The notes below the pieces were generated by a model. It saw only the letters and a program-made list of their open reading frames with translations. It was not told the DNA's origin and ran no database searches. From contig CANFCB010000004.1 of assembly GCA_947445025.1 (NCBI GenBank), forward strand, positions 1-56,064: a DNA stretch of 56,064 nucleotides, given 5' to 3'. Each line of letters starts with the position of its first letter. The first letter of the stretch is position 1. Source of the DNA: Myxococcales bacterium. Its GTDB lineage: Bacteria > Myxococcota > UBA727 > JABDBI01. The translations under genes were made by a program, and so were the position numbers. Shown here one piece after another: positions 8,624 through 16,812 of this stretch.

Positions 8624-10261
8624 ATGAGCTACTTGGTACTTGCTCGCAAATATAGGCCGCAAACTTTTTTCGACGTGGTCGGACAAGATGTCATCGTCCA
8701 AACCTTAAGCAAAGCTTTAAACAGCGGCCGCATTGCTCATGCTTTTCTATTTACAGGAAGTCGCGGCGTGGGAAAAACCAGCATCGCCAGACTACTAGCC
8801 AAAGCGATGGCCTGCCAAAAGGGCATTAGCGATACCCCTTGTGGTAAGTGTTCTCATTGCATGGAAATCACCAGCGGTACTTCCATCGATGTGGTAGAGA
8901 TCGATGGCGCCAGCAACACCAGCGTCGACGACGTACGCGCTTTGCGCGAAACCATTCGCTACCAACCAAGCAGCTGTCGTTTCAAAATTTTTATCATCGA
9001 TGAAGTCCACATGCTTTCCAATAGCGCTTTTAATGCCCTGCTAAAAACGCTAGAAGAGCCGCCGCCACATGTTAAATTTATTTTTGCCACGACTGAGTCG
9101 CATAAGATTCCCGTCACGATTTTATCTCGCTGCCAACGATACGACTTCAAACGACTCAATATCGAAACTATAATTGATCGTTTGACGCATATTTTACAAA
9201 TTGAGAATATTTCCATCGCTGCCGAAGGCTTAATGCTCATCGCTAAAGCTGCCGAAGGCGGGATGCGCGACGCTTTGAGCTTAACAGATCAAGTCATCAG
9301 CTTCGCTGCCGAACACATCTCACTTGAAGATATCACGCAGATACTTGGCTTAATTGATCGCCAAAATATTGTACAGGCCACTGATGCCTTGATCCGCTCC
9401 GACGCCAAAACCGCGCTGGAGATCATTCATAAAGCTATGCTCAATGGTTATGACTTGAAGCAATTAATCGATGGCGTGACGACAGAACTTCGTCATTTGA
9501 GCATTGCAACTTCCATAGGAACTATTCTAGGATTTGCCGAATTGAGCAAAAGCGAAATCGATGCGATCGATCAAAAAGCCAAGTCGCTGGATGCCGCTGA
9601 TTTACAGCGCCTCTTTGCTATGGCGCTCGATAGCATCGACGGCATTTCCCGTTCTGAGCAACCAAAACTCATGACTGAGCTGGCCTTTTTACGAATGGCT
9701 GACCGCCCTGCTATGGCTGAAACCTCGACTATTATTCATGCCATCTCCAGACTAGAATCTTTAAGCAAAGGTGCTGATATGCCAATGCCTGTGCAAAAAA
9801 CAATTCCCTCGCCGCCTGCTGAAGTTGCTTTACATGTGACTAATATGGATCAATCGTGGCTACGCTTTGTGAATTTATGCATAGAAAACATGACCGCACT
9901 GGGTCACCATCTTGAGCATGCCCGCCTCATCAAAGTGACCAACGAACAAGGCCAAACCGTGATTCATATTGAGCTAGATCAGCAGTTTCATTTCCACAGC
10001 ATCGTGGAGGCAATTCATAATCCTGAGGCACAAGCATTGTTAACGTCTATTTATGGGGGAAATGCTTATCTAAAACCCGTTCTCACGCTAAAAGGAACAG
10101 CTGCAACAGCGCCGGTCACGATGACGATCACGCAAGCCCGTGAACTATCTCAGCAACAGGCTCAAGCAGCCCTAGAAGAGCAAGCAAGAAACCACCCGGT
10201 TGTGCAAAAGGCAATCGCACTTTTTGGTGGAGAAATCCGCTCAGTCAAAAGAAACGATTAA
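8624..10261 (+). CDS. dnaX: DNA polymerase III subunit gamma/tau
   Basis: Clamp-loader ATPase of 545 residues. I chose ATG 8624 because it gives the standard N-terminus MSYLVLARKYRPQTF, with AAAAGG upstream; earlier in-frame codons fall in the SRP RNA hairpin. Walker A GSRGVGKTS lies near 45-53. A four-Cys zinc module (CGKCSHC with an earlier Cys) lies at about 65-80. Walker B IIDEVHML is near 125 and the sensor-1 motif FATTESHKIP near 155. The C-terminal 200 residues are the tau-like part that binds the polymerase. The usual followers ybaB and recR are absent; a converging gene overlaps the stop by 4 bp. Confidence 0.96.
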   Translation: MSYLVLARKYRPQTFFDVVGQDVIVQTLSKALNSGRIAHAFLFTGSRGVGKTSIARLLAKAMACQKGISDTPCGKCSHCMEITSGTSIDVVEIDGASNTSVDDVRALRETIRYQPSSCRFKIFIIDEVHMLSNSAFNALLKTLEEPPPHVKFIFATTESHKIPVTILSRCQRYDFKRLNIETIIDRLTHILQIENISIAAEGLMLIAKAAEGGMRDALSLTDQVISFAAEHISLEDITQILGLIDRQNIVQATDALIRSDAKTALEIIHKAMLNGYDLKQLIDGVTTELRHLSIATSIGTILGFAELSKSEIDAIDQKAKSLDAADLQRLFAMALDSIDGISRSEQPKLMTELAFLRMADRPAMAETSTIIHAISRLESLSKGADMPMPVQKTIPSPPAEVALHVTNMDQSWLRFVNLCIENMTALGHHLEHARLIKVTNEQGQTVIHIELDQQFHFHSIVEAIHNPEAQALLTSIYGGNAYLKPVLTLKGTAATAPVTMTITQARELSQQQAQAALEEQARNHPVVQKAIALFGGEIRSVKRND

Positions 10262-10869
10262 CCACGACCAGCAGTTAAGATTTCTTTAATCGGATAATGT
10301 TTTGGAGGACCTATCTGCAGCGTTGGTTCCTTGGGTTCTGCTGACTTAACAGGTTTACGCCCAGGCTTTCCAGGCTCTTTTGGTGGCCCTGGTTCTTTGC
10401 GACGAATGCGAGCTGGAGGTGGCTCATCTTTTGGCTTTACCCCTTCTTTGGCAAGCGCACGCAATTTCCCGTCGACCAACGATAAAAATGCTTCCAAATC
10501 TCCCCGGGTAGCTAACTGTGCTTCTATCCAGCGCAATGGACCTTTTTTGGGAGTCATTTCATAAAGATTCCGCGCACGTGGACTTAAGTCCATGTCTTTG
10601 TCTAAGTAGCCGCCTACTTTATCGCCAACACCAACTAAACCCATGAGCGGATTTTGTGCGAGATAGATGCCACAAACTGTGACCTCGCCAATGCAAAATC
10701 GCGGCGCCCAACCACTGGATGGACCATACCAATACATTTCAGGATAGAGTTTGCGCTTTGCTAATTCTGTTACGGTTTCTTGATACCTGGGCCAACGATT
10801 GCCTAAAATTTGAGAAAGCGATTCATCATCAGGTATAAAATCTTTATCTTTTAAAGGGCTTTTGGCCAT
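10258..10869 (-). CDS. DUF3788-like protein with a Pro/Lys-rich tail
   Basis: Start taken at ATG 10869 because GAGG sits 5 bases upstream; a longer frame to 10935 lacks such a site. The 203-residue protein has the WYGPSSGWAPRF motif (about 49-60) and a following beta-rich stretch. This resembles DUF3788 proteins, small cytosolic proteins of unknown function. The last 70 residues are a low-complexity basic, Pro-rich tail (PPPARIRRKEPGPPKEPGK), which could bind nucleic acid or a protein partner. The stop codon overlaps that of dnaX tail to tail. No partner gene is visible. Confidence 0.72.
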   Translation of the reverse strand: MAKSPLKDKDFIPDDESLSQILGNRWPRYQETVTELAKRKLYPEMYWYGPSSGWAPRFCIGEVTVCGIYLAQNPLMGLVGVGDKVGGYLDKDMDLSPRARNLYEMTPKKGPLRWIEAQLATRGDLEAFLSLVDGKLRALAKEGVKPKDEPPPARIRRKEPGPPKEPGKPGRKPVKSAEPKEPTLQIGPPKHYPIKEILTAGRG

Positions 10870-11018
10870 TTTAACCTCAACAAAATCAAAAACAATAATT
10901 TGGAAAGACACATAAAATGCTGGCAAGTTCAGCAACTAAAGATCACATGGCGCTTAGTTTCGCATGAAACGGTCTAAAGTGGAACGACTTTTTTTCTAAG
11001 TTATCGCCATTTTATCGC

Positions 11019-11047
11019 TTGCTTTCGCAAAACAGCTCTTTTATACC
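11019..11047 (+). promoter_or_regulatory. Candidate sigma-70 promoter of the FKBP gene
   Basis: TTGCTT at 11019-11024 and TATACC at 11042-11047 are 17 bp apart, in an A+T-rich stretch 50 bp before the start codon. Pattern only; no transcription data. Confidence 0.4.
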
Positions 11048-11098
11048 TTTTGCAAATATGCTTAAGTTTGCGCTTAAATTCAATGGAGATATTTACAC

Positions 11099-11875
11099 AT
11101 GATCATAAAAACAAAATTTGTCACATTAATAAGTCTACTTGCAGCATTTGCTGCCCTCACCGGTTGCCCTAAAAAAGACGGAGCCACCAGCGCAGGTGAT
11201 CTGAAAACTGAGATGGAGAAAGTCAGTTACATCTTGGGTTACAGCACCGGCAAGAGTTTCAGCGAACAATCTGTTGACGTCGATACAAAAATTTTCCAAA
11301 AGGGCATGAAAGACGGCTTATCCAAGGAAGAAAAAACCCCAGTTATGACCGAAGAGCAAATGCGTGAAGTCATGCAGAACTTTAGAACCACACTCATGGA
11401 AAAACGTAAAAAAGAAACCGATGAAGCTGGTGTCAAAAATCTAAAAACCGGCGAAGATTTTCTCGCAAAAAACAAAGTAAAACCAGGCGTCGTTACCTTG
11501 CCAAATGGTCTTCAATATAAAGTGATCACCGAAGGCAAAGGCGACAAACCAGCCCCGAACGATAGCGTGACTGTCGATTACACTGGAACACTTTTGAGTG
11601 GCAAAACTTTTGACAGCACCAAAACCCGTGGCAAGCCTGCGACCTTCCCCGTCGGCACCACTATTCCTGGTATGTCTGAAGCTTTGAAAATGATGTCAAC
11701 CGGCTCTACTTGGGAAATTTATATCCCAGCCAGCCTCGGCTACGGTGCCCAAGGCGCAGGCGCAACTATTGGACCAAACGAAGTATTGATTTTCAATGTG
11801 CAGTTGATCTCAGTGGAAAAAGCTGCCAGCGAGGCCCCAAAAGCAGAGGGCAAAAAAGCTCCGGTCAAAAAATAA
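11099..11875 (+). CDS. FKBP-type peptidyl-prolyl isomerase lipoprotein (FkpA/Mip-like)
   Basis: Periplasmic prolyl isomerase of 258 residues. The signal segment ends in a lipobox-like LTGC at about 19-22, so it is probably membrane-anchored. The N-terminal dimerisation helices (about 35-125, MEKVSYILGYSTGKSF) match the FKBP_N domain. The catalytic FKBP domain (about 140-240) shows VTVDYTGTLLSGKTFDST, FPVGTTIPGMSEAL and SLGYGAQGAG. The Lys-rich C-terminal tail is unusual but short. GGAG lies 10 bases before the ATG. Mip proteins of this family assist host infection in Legionella, but the same fold is a general folding helper in free-living species. Confidence 0.93.
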   Translation: MIIKTKFVTLISLLAAFAALTGCPKKDGATSAGDLKTEMEKVSYILGYSTGKSFSEQSVDVDTKIFQKGMKDGLSKEEKTPVMTEEQMREVMQNFRTTLMEKRKKETDEAGVKNLKTGEDFLAKNKVKPGVVTLPNGLQYKVITEGKGDKPAPNDSVTVDYTGTLLSGKTFDSTKTRGKPATFPVGTTIPGMSEALKMMSTGSTWEIYIPASLGYGAQGAGATIGPNEVLIFNVQLISVEKAASEAPKAEGKKAPVKK

Positions 11876-11897
11876 GACTTTTGTCTTATAGCTTAAC

Positions 11898-11930
11898 AGC
11901 ACTTCACTTCGGTGAGGTGCTTTTTTATTT
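11898..11930 (+). terminator. Rho-independent terminator after the FKBP gene
   Basis: A 10-bp stem AGCACTTCAC / GTGAGGTGCT (one G-T pair) with a stable TTCG tetraloop, followed by TTTTTT from 11922. It lies 22 bp after the FKBP stop and overlaps the end of the converging dsbD gene. Confidence 0.92.
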
Positions 11931-13250
11931 AATAGATTCTAAATGTTTCAAGAAAGCTTTGGCTTTTATAAAACCAAAAATTATTGGCGAAGACTGTACT
12001 GCACCTTGACTATCAATAAACAAAACAGTGGGCAAACCAACCACGCCAAAGCGCTTTTGCAATTCGTTTAACGCTTTGCTTTCGTGAGTCACGTCTACTT
12101 TAATTAAAACAAATCGACTCAGTGCTTTTTTAACGTCGATACTGGCATAAGTATACTGATCTAGTTCTTTGCAAGAAGCGCACCAGTCCGCATAGAAATC
12201 AATCACCACCGGTTTTTTAAGTTTCCTTGCCTCATCTATTTTTCCTTGAAAATGATCCAGAGACTTGTCGTTCTTGGTGACCATTGTCCAAAGATTATCC
12301 TGCACAATTAACGGAGCTGCCAGGCCATTTAAGCTTAACACTAAGATCAAAACGCCACAGCCTTGCGACAAAGTCGACACCTTAAATCTGTTTTTGAAAG
12401 AAAACTGCCACGCTCCCATGATCAAAGCAACGCATATCATGAGTATTAACATATGTACTCCAAGTACTCTTAAACGAACGAAAAAATCGTACAACCAACT
12501 CCAAGCAAACTGCAAATAGTAAAAAGCTGTGCTCAACATCACGACACCAAAGCTGCTTTTCACGACGTTCATCCAGGGACCACTCTTGGGAATGCGCGCA
12601 ATAAAAGAAGAGAACGTCCCTAAAACTAAAAAAGGAATCCCTAAACCAAAACTGTACAACGCCATCAAAAACACGCCGCGAAAAAGATCGCCATTGTTTC
12701 CCACTAAAGTTAAAATGAATGTCAAAATAGGCCCTGTGCACGGGGCTGCAATAATACCAGAAAGCAATCCCATTAAAAATACACTGGCATACCCGGTACC
12801 GCCCTGGCGAGAAACACGCTTTATAATTGATTGAGGCACTACTACATCAAAAGCATTAAACATGCTTAGTGCTAAAAGAATAAAAATACCGGCAAGGCAA
12901 CCAAGGATCCATGGACTTTGCAAACCTGAGCCAGCGAGCCTGCCAAATGAAACAAACAAAATGCCCAGAGTCGAATATAAAAGCATCATTCCCAGCACAT
13001 AAACCAAGGCGATGGTAAACCCGTGCAGATTTGATTTAACGCGCCGTGTTCCCATGATGCTAAGCGTAATCGGAATCAGTGGATAAACACAAGGTGATAG
13101 CGATGTCAAAAACCCAGCCAAAACCGCAAGCAACCCCGCCCACAGCAATTGATCACCATGAAGTGCTGCTTGAAAAGAATCCTCAAGCGACGAAGAATAG
13201 GCGCTGCTCGCAAACCCTAGACTCAAGAAAAACAAAGTTTTTATCTGCAT
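11925..13250 (-). CDS. dsbD: DsbD/CcdA-type thiol:disulfide interchange protein lacking the N-terminal alpha domain
   Basis: A 441-residue inner-membrane protein that carries electrons from cytosolic thioredoxin to the periplasm. After a signal-like start comes a CcdA-type core of about eight membrane segments with the redox motifs SPCVYPLIP and APCTGPIL. A C-terminal thioredoxin domain carries CASC at 357-360. Classical DsbD also has an N-terminal immunoglobulin-like alpha domain of about 140 residues. Here only about 30 residues precede the first membrane segment, so that domain is absent, as in ScsB/CcdA-like variants. Its electron acceptor must be a separate protein. It converges on the FKBP gene. 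Confidence 0.92.
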   Translation of the reverse strand: MQIKTLFFLSLGFASSAYSSSLEDSFQAALHGDQLLWAGLLAVLAGFLTSLSPCVYPLIPITLSIMGTRRVKSNLHGFTIALVYVLGMMLLYSTLGILFVSFGRLAGSGLQSPWILGCLAGIFILLALSMFNAFDVVVPQSIIKRVSRQGGTGYASVFLMGLLSGIIAAPCTGPILTFILTLVGNNGDLFRGVFLMALYSFGLGIPFLVLGTFSSFIARIPKSGPWMNVVKSSFGVVMLSTAFYYLQFAWSWLYDFFVRLRVLGVHMLILMICVALIMGAWQFSFKNRFKVSTLSQGCGVLILVLSLNGLAAPLIVQDNLWTMVTKNDKSLDHFQGKIDEARKLKKPVVIDFYADWCASCKELDQYTYASIDVKKALSRFVLIKVDVTHESKALNELQKRFGVVGLPTVLFIDSQGAVQSSPIIFGFIKAKAFLKHLESIK

Positions 13251-13348
13251 ACAATCTCCACTAGCAGATCCGTCATTGAGACGATGCGCCTTTTTTACGA
13301 AACCGTCATATTTTAGAGCTGTTTTTTGACCCGCATCTAGGAGATTAC

Positions 13349-14752
13349 ATGACTAACCCGTTCCAGATAACACCAAATTCCGAAGAACCCATAAAGCCTA
13401 AACCCTCCCTCACCATCATCGCGTCCAACCCTACCAAAATCAATCAGGGTCCGGGCACCAAAGCGGAATGGCTAAAACTCGTTCCTGACACTAAAAGCAA
13501 AGGGGAGCCCTACACCATACCAACCAACGATATCCGATTTGTATTTAATGCAAAAGGCGCACTCAATAATGCTGGCGACCTACCCAATGCTACAGATAAT
13601 ACCCCACCAATTCCTTGCCATTTTCATCATCGTTTTGTCCACGCACCCAAACATTTACTAGAGCCAGCACTCGGAGCCATTAGCCAAAGTGAATGGCAAG
13701 ATTGGCGTTGGCAACAGCGAGAACGTTTACGTAAAATTGATCAACTTGATGGCATTATTAAAGTGACCGAAGACGAAAAAACCGCTTTCGCCAAGTCAGA
13801 TGCCATGTTTCACATGGGAATCACGCCGTATTATGCATCACTCATGGACAAAGATGATCCTAATTGCCCAATCCGGCTGCAATCAGTTCCGCAAATTGGT
13901 GAACTCGATATATTGCCCAGCGACCTAGAAGATCCTTTAGGTGAAGAAAAGGATATGCCAGTTCCAGGCATTACCCACCGTTATCCTGATCGTGTTCTTT
14001 TTTACACGAATCACAACTGCCCTGTTTACTGTCGCCACTGTACGCGCAAACGCAAAGTCAGCGACCCTAGCTCCATGGCCGACAAAGAACAGATCGAGCT
14101 CGCCTTAGCCTATATTGAAAAACATTCGGAGGTGAGAGACATCGTGGTTTCCGGCGGCGATCCCCTTTCACTTTCCGATGATCGCCTTGATTATATTTTA
14201 GGACGTCTACGCGCGATCCCTCATGTAGAAATTTTTCGCATGGGGACACGCAACCTCGTGACTTTACCACAAAGAATTACAGATGATTTAGCGAAAATGC
14301 TACGAAAACATCAGCCGGTTTTTATCAACACCCATTTTAATCACCCCAAAGAATGCACGGCCGAAGCTCTGGATGCCTGCCGCAAATTGGCCGACGCCGG
14401 CTGCGTCATTGGTAATCAAATGGTTTTGCTCAAAGGCGTGAATGATGACTGGCGCATCGTTAAAGAACTAAACCATCGCCTGCTTTTGATGCGCGTACGA
14501 CCTTATTACATGTATCAATGTGATCTATCGCAAGGAATTAGCCATTTCAGAACACCTATTTCTGTTGGTCTTGATATCATTGAAAACTTGCGTGGACACA
14601 CCTCAGGTCTGGCCATTCCAAGCTATGTTGTCGATGCTCCAGGAGGTGGCGGTAAAATCCCACTTCAACCTAATTACGTCAAAGAACATGACGGCAAAAA
14701 ATGGACGCTGCGCAACTTTAAGGGTGAGACTTACACTTATATAGAGCCATAA
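13349..14752 (+). CDS. kamA: Lysine 2,3-aminomutase family radical SAM enzyme
   Basis: Radical SAM, PLP-dependent aminomutase of 467 residues. The iron-sulfur Cys motif is C224-x3-C228-x2-C231 (CPVYCRHC), followed by the SAM-binding ISGGDP-like motif [12 protein letters not shown]. Near the C-terminus, [14 protein letters not shown] holds the PLP lysine. The length exceeds EpmB (about 340 residues) and matches true lysine 2,3-aminomutases, which make beta-lysine for lysine breakdown or osmoprotection. The first 85 residues (Pro/Thr/Asn rich) are an extra segment. AGGAG is well placed before the ATG. No other lysine-degradation gene is adjacent, so substrate choice is inference. Confidence 0.92.
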   Translation: MTNPFQITPNSEEPIKPKPSLTIIASNPTKINQGPGTKAEWLKLVPDTKSKGEPYTIPTNDIRFVFNAKGALNNAGDLPNATDNTPPIPCHFHHRFVHAPKHLLEPALGAISQSEWQDWRWQQRERLRKIDQLDGIIKVTEDEKTAFAKSDAMFHMGITPYYASLMDKDDPNCPIRLQSVPQIGELDILPSDLEDPLGEEKDMPVPGITHRYPDRVLFYTNHNCPVYCRHCTRKRKVSDPSSMADKEQIELALAYIEKHSEVRDIVVSGGDPLSLSDDRLDYILGRLRAIPHVEIFRMGTRNLVTLPQRITDDLAKMLRKHQPVFINTHFNHPKECTAEALDACRKLADAGCVIGNQMVLLKGVNDDWRIVKELNHRLLLMRVRPYYMYQCDLSQGISHFRTPISVGLDIIENLRGHTSGLAIPSYVVDAPGGGGKIPLQPNYVKEHDGKKWTLRNFKGETYTYIEP

Positions 14753-14840
14753 TTTTTTTTATCGCGAAAACCCACTTGAATTAATTGTGAAAAGCACACA
14801 GACTGCGCACCTCAACCAAGTAATTGTAAGGTTTATAAAA

Positions 14841-15104
14841 GTGATTGAAAAAGAAGACTCATTAATGGGGCGTCCAAACGCCAAAGGCGGCTCTAAGCGC
14901 CGACTTTCCGACTTTTACATGCAGAACAAGCTTCCTATCGATTATCACAATGTCGATATTTTGCGCCGGTTTTTGTCACCTGAAGGCAAGATTCTTCCTT
15001 CTAGAAGAACAGGTCTCACATCTAAAAATCAGCGTAAACTAACCTTGGCCATCAAACGTGCGCGCCTGATCTCCATTTTGCCTTTCTCAACGTTTGAAGT
15101 GTAG
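14841..15104 (+). CDS. rpsR: 30S ribosomal protein bS18
   Basis: The conserved core [34 protein letters not shown] and [14 protein letters not shown] identifies bS18, which sits beside bS6 on the 30S platform. I chose GTG 14841 because TAAGG lies 9 bases upstream. It yields 87 residues, in the usual range, whereas a GTG at 14787 would add a non-conserved leader. ATG 14865 is an alternative (79 residues). The N-terminal Cys pair seen in zinc-binding versions is absent. bS18 is normally encoded between rpsF and rplI; here it stands alone between kamA and ftsB. Confidence 0.93.
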   Translation: MIEKEDSLMGRPNAKGGSKRRLSDFYMQNKLPIDYHNVDILRRFLSPEGKILPSRRTGLTSKNQRKLTLAIKRARLISILPFSTFEV

Positions 15105-15180
15105 TATTTTCTGAAAGCTTTGCTTTATTTTGGGTGTGATTTTGTTGAATCCTCGTATCCTATGGTACTGTAGGAACATG

Positions 15181-15492
15181 ATGCGATCACCCCATTGGAA
15201 TGCGGTTTTTATTGCAATCAGTCTTTTTCTGGTGGGTTACTGCCTACTAGCCCCTTTGGCCCTGCCAAAACTCTGGCAGATGCGGCACAAAGACAGTTCG
15301 TTGCGTGGTGAGATCGCGTCTTTAAAGAAACAAGTTCAAAAATTAAACCTAGAAGCGGCTTTGCTGATCGGCGACACAAGAGATTCACTAGAATATCTTG
15401 AATATGTTGCCCGAAAGGAGCATGGCTTTATTGGCCATGGTGAATTGTTGCTTCTTTTAAACGAACCTCTGGGGAAAAAAAGCAAACCATGA
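15181..15492 (+). CDS. ftsB: Septum formation initiator FtsB/DivIC-like
   Basis: A bitopic membrane protein of about 103 residues. One membrane helix is at about 8-30 (AVFIAISLFLVGYCLLAPLAL), then a periplasmic coiled coil (SLRGEIASLKKQVQKLNLEA), then a short YVARKEHGFIGHGE motif typical of the FtsB/DivIC family. AGGA lies 5 bases before ATG 15181; ATG 15178 is also possible. It overlaps phoH by ATGA. FtsB joins FtsL and FtsQ at the septum. Confidence 0.85.
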   Translation: MRSPHWNAVFIAISLFLVGYCLLAPLALPKLWQMRHKDSSLRGEIASLKKQVQKLNLEAALLIGDTRDSLEYLEYVARKEHGFIGHGELLLLLNEPLGKKSKP

Positions 15493-16802
15493 AAAAAACC
15501 TTTATCCTTGACACCAACGTTCTTCTTCATGATCCAAGAGCCATGTTTAGCTTTGAGGATAACAACGTCGTTATTCCCATCTATGTGGTTGAAGAAATTG
15601 ATAATTTCAAAAAAGAACTTTCCGAATTAGGACGAAACGCACGGCAGGTCAGTCGTTATTTAGACAATCTCAGAGCAGAGGGTTCGTTATCTACCGGCGT
15701 GAAGCTAGATAGCGGTGGATCATTGCGTGTAGCCACAAGCGCACGCATGTTGCCGCCAGAAATCAGCACGGACAGAGGACAAGATTCCCGAATTTTGGCA
15801 GTGGCCCTCGATCTGCAAGAAAAGCTAGCTGGCATCGAAAAAATTGCATTCATTACCCAGGACACCAATTTACGCATTCGCGCCGACGCTATTGGGATAG
15901 AAACTGAAGGCTATGATCCGGAGCGCATCGAAACCGATGAATTGTATTCGGGATTCAGCGAGATAGAAGTCACTGGGCAACAAATTGATCACTTTTATAC
16001 CAACAACAGCCTGACACTACCTGATCCTTATTATGCACCGAACCAGTTTCTGGTACTGCGAGATCGTGACAATCCATCTCATACTGCGCTTGGCCGTGTC
16101 GACTTGCGTGATCACTGCGTAATGCCCATTTCGACTTTAAAGCATCAGGCCTGGGGCATTCGTCCTCGCAATAAAGAGCAAATTTTTGCGCTTGACCTAT
16201 TGCTAGATGATTCCATAAAACTGGTCACACTCATTGGCAAAGCTGGAACCGGTAAAACATTAATTGCCATCGCTGCAGGTTTACAAAAAGTTGCAGAAGA
16301 GCGCGTATTTCAACGTCTGCTTGTCAGCAGGCCTATTTTTCCCTTGGGCCGAGATATTGGATATTTACCCGGGAATATTGAAGAAAAATTAAACCCATGG
16401 ATGCAGCCTATATTTGACAACGTTGAATTTCTCATGGGACTGACGACAAAGGGACAAAAAACCTCGCGAAGCTATCGCGAACTGATTGATCTGAACCTCA
16501 TGCAAATTGAGCCTCTGACTTACATTCGTGGTCGATCTATTTCTTCGCAATTTATGATTGTCGACGAAGCGCAAAACCTAACTCCGCATGAAGTAAAAAC
16601 CATTGTTTCGCGTGCAGGCGAAGGCACCAAAATTATTCTAACTGGCGACCCGTACCAGATTGATAATCCATACGTTGATTCTACCAACAATGGCCTTGTT
16701 CATACCATGAATCGCTTTAAGTCAGAGCGTATCGCCGGTCACGTTAGATTGGAAAAAGGCGAGCGATCTGAACTTGCGGAAATTGCGGCCAATATTTTGT
16801 AG
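15489..16802 (+). CDS. PhoH family protein with N-terminal PIN domain
   Basis: A 437-residue fusion of a PIN nuclease-like domain (1-140) and a PhoH ATPase (about 200-437). PIN acidic residues are visible at D8 (LDTNVLLHD), D99 (GQDSRI) and D125 (TQDTNLR). The ATPase has Walker A GKAGTGKT at 250-257 and Walker B IVDEAQ with D359-E360, then LTGDPYQID. PhoH2/YlaK-like members are reported to act as RNA helicase-nucleases. All key residues are present, so activity is likely. The start codon overlaps the ftsB stop, indicating co-translation. Confidence 0.92.
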   Translation: MKKTFILDTNVLLHDPRAMFSFEDNNVVIPIYVVEEIDNFKKELSELGRNARQVSRYLDNLRAEGSLSTGVKLDSGGSLRVATSARMLPPEISTDRGQDSRILAVALDLQEKLAGIEKIAFITQDTNLRIRADAIGIETEGYDPERIETDELYSGFSEIEVTGQQIDHFYTNNSLTLPDPYYAPNQFLVLRDRDNPSHTALGRVDLRDHCVMPISTLKHQAWGIRPRNKEQIFALDLLLDDSIKLVTLIGKAGTGKTLIAIAAGLQKVAEERVFQRLLVSRPIFPLGRDIGYLPGNIEEKLNPWMQPIFDNVEFLMGLTTKGQKTSRSYRELIDLNLMQIEPLTYIRGRSISSQFMIVDEAQNLTPHEVKTIVSRAGEGTKIILTGDPYQIDNPYVDSTNNGLVHTMNRFKSERIAGHVRLEKGERSELAEIAANIL

Positions 16803-16812
16803 AATCATACGT

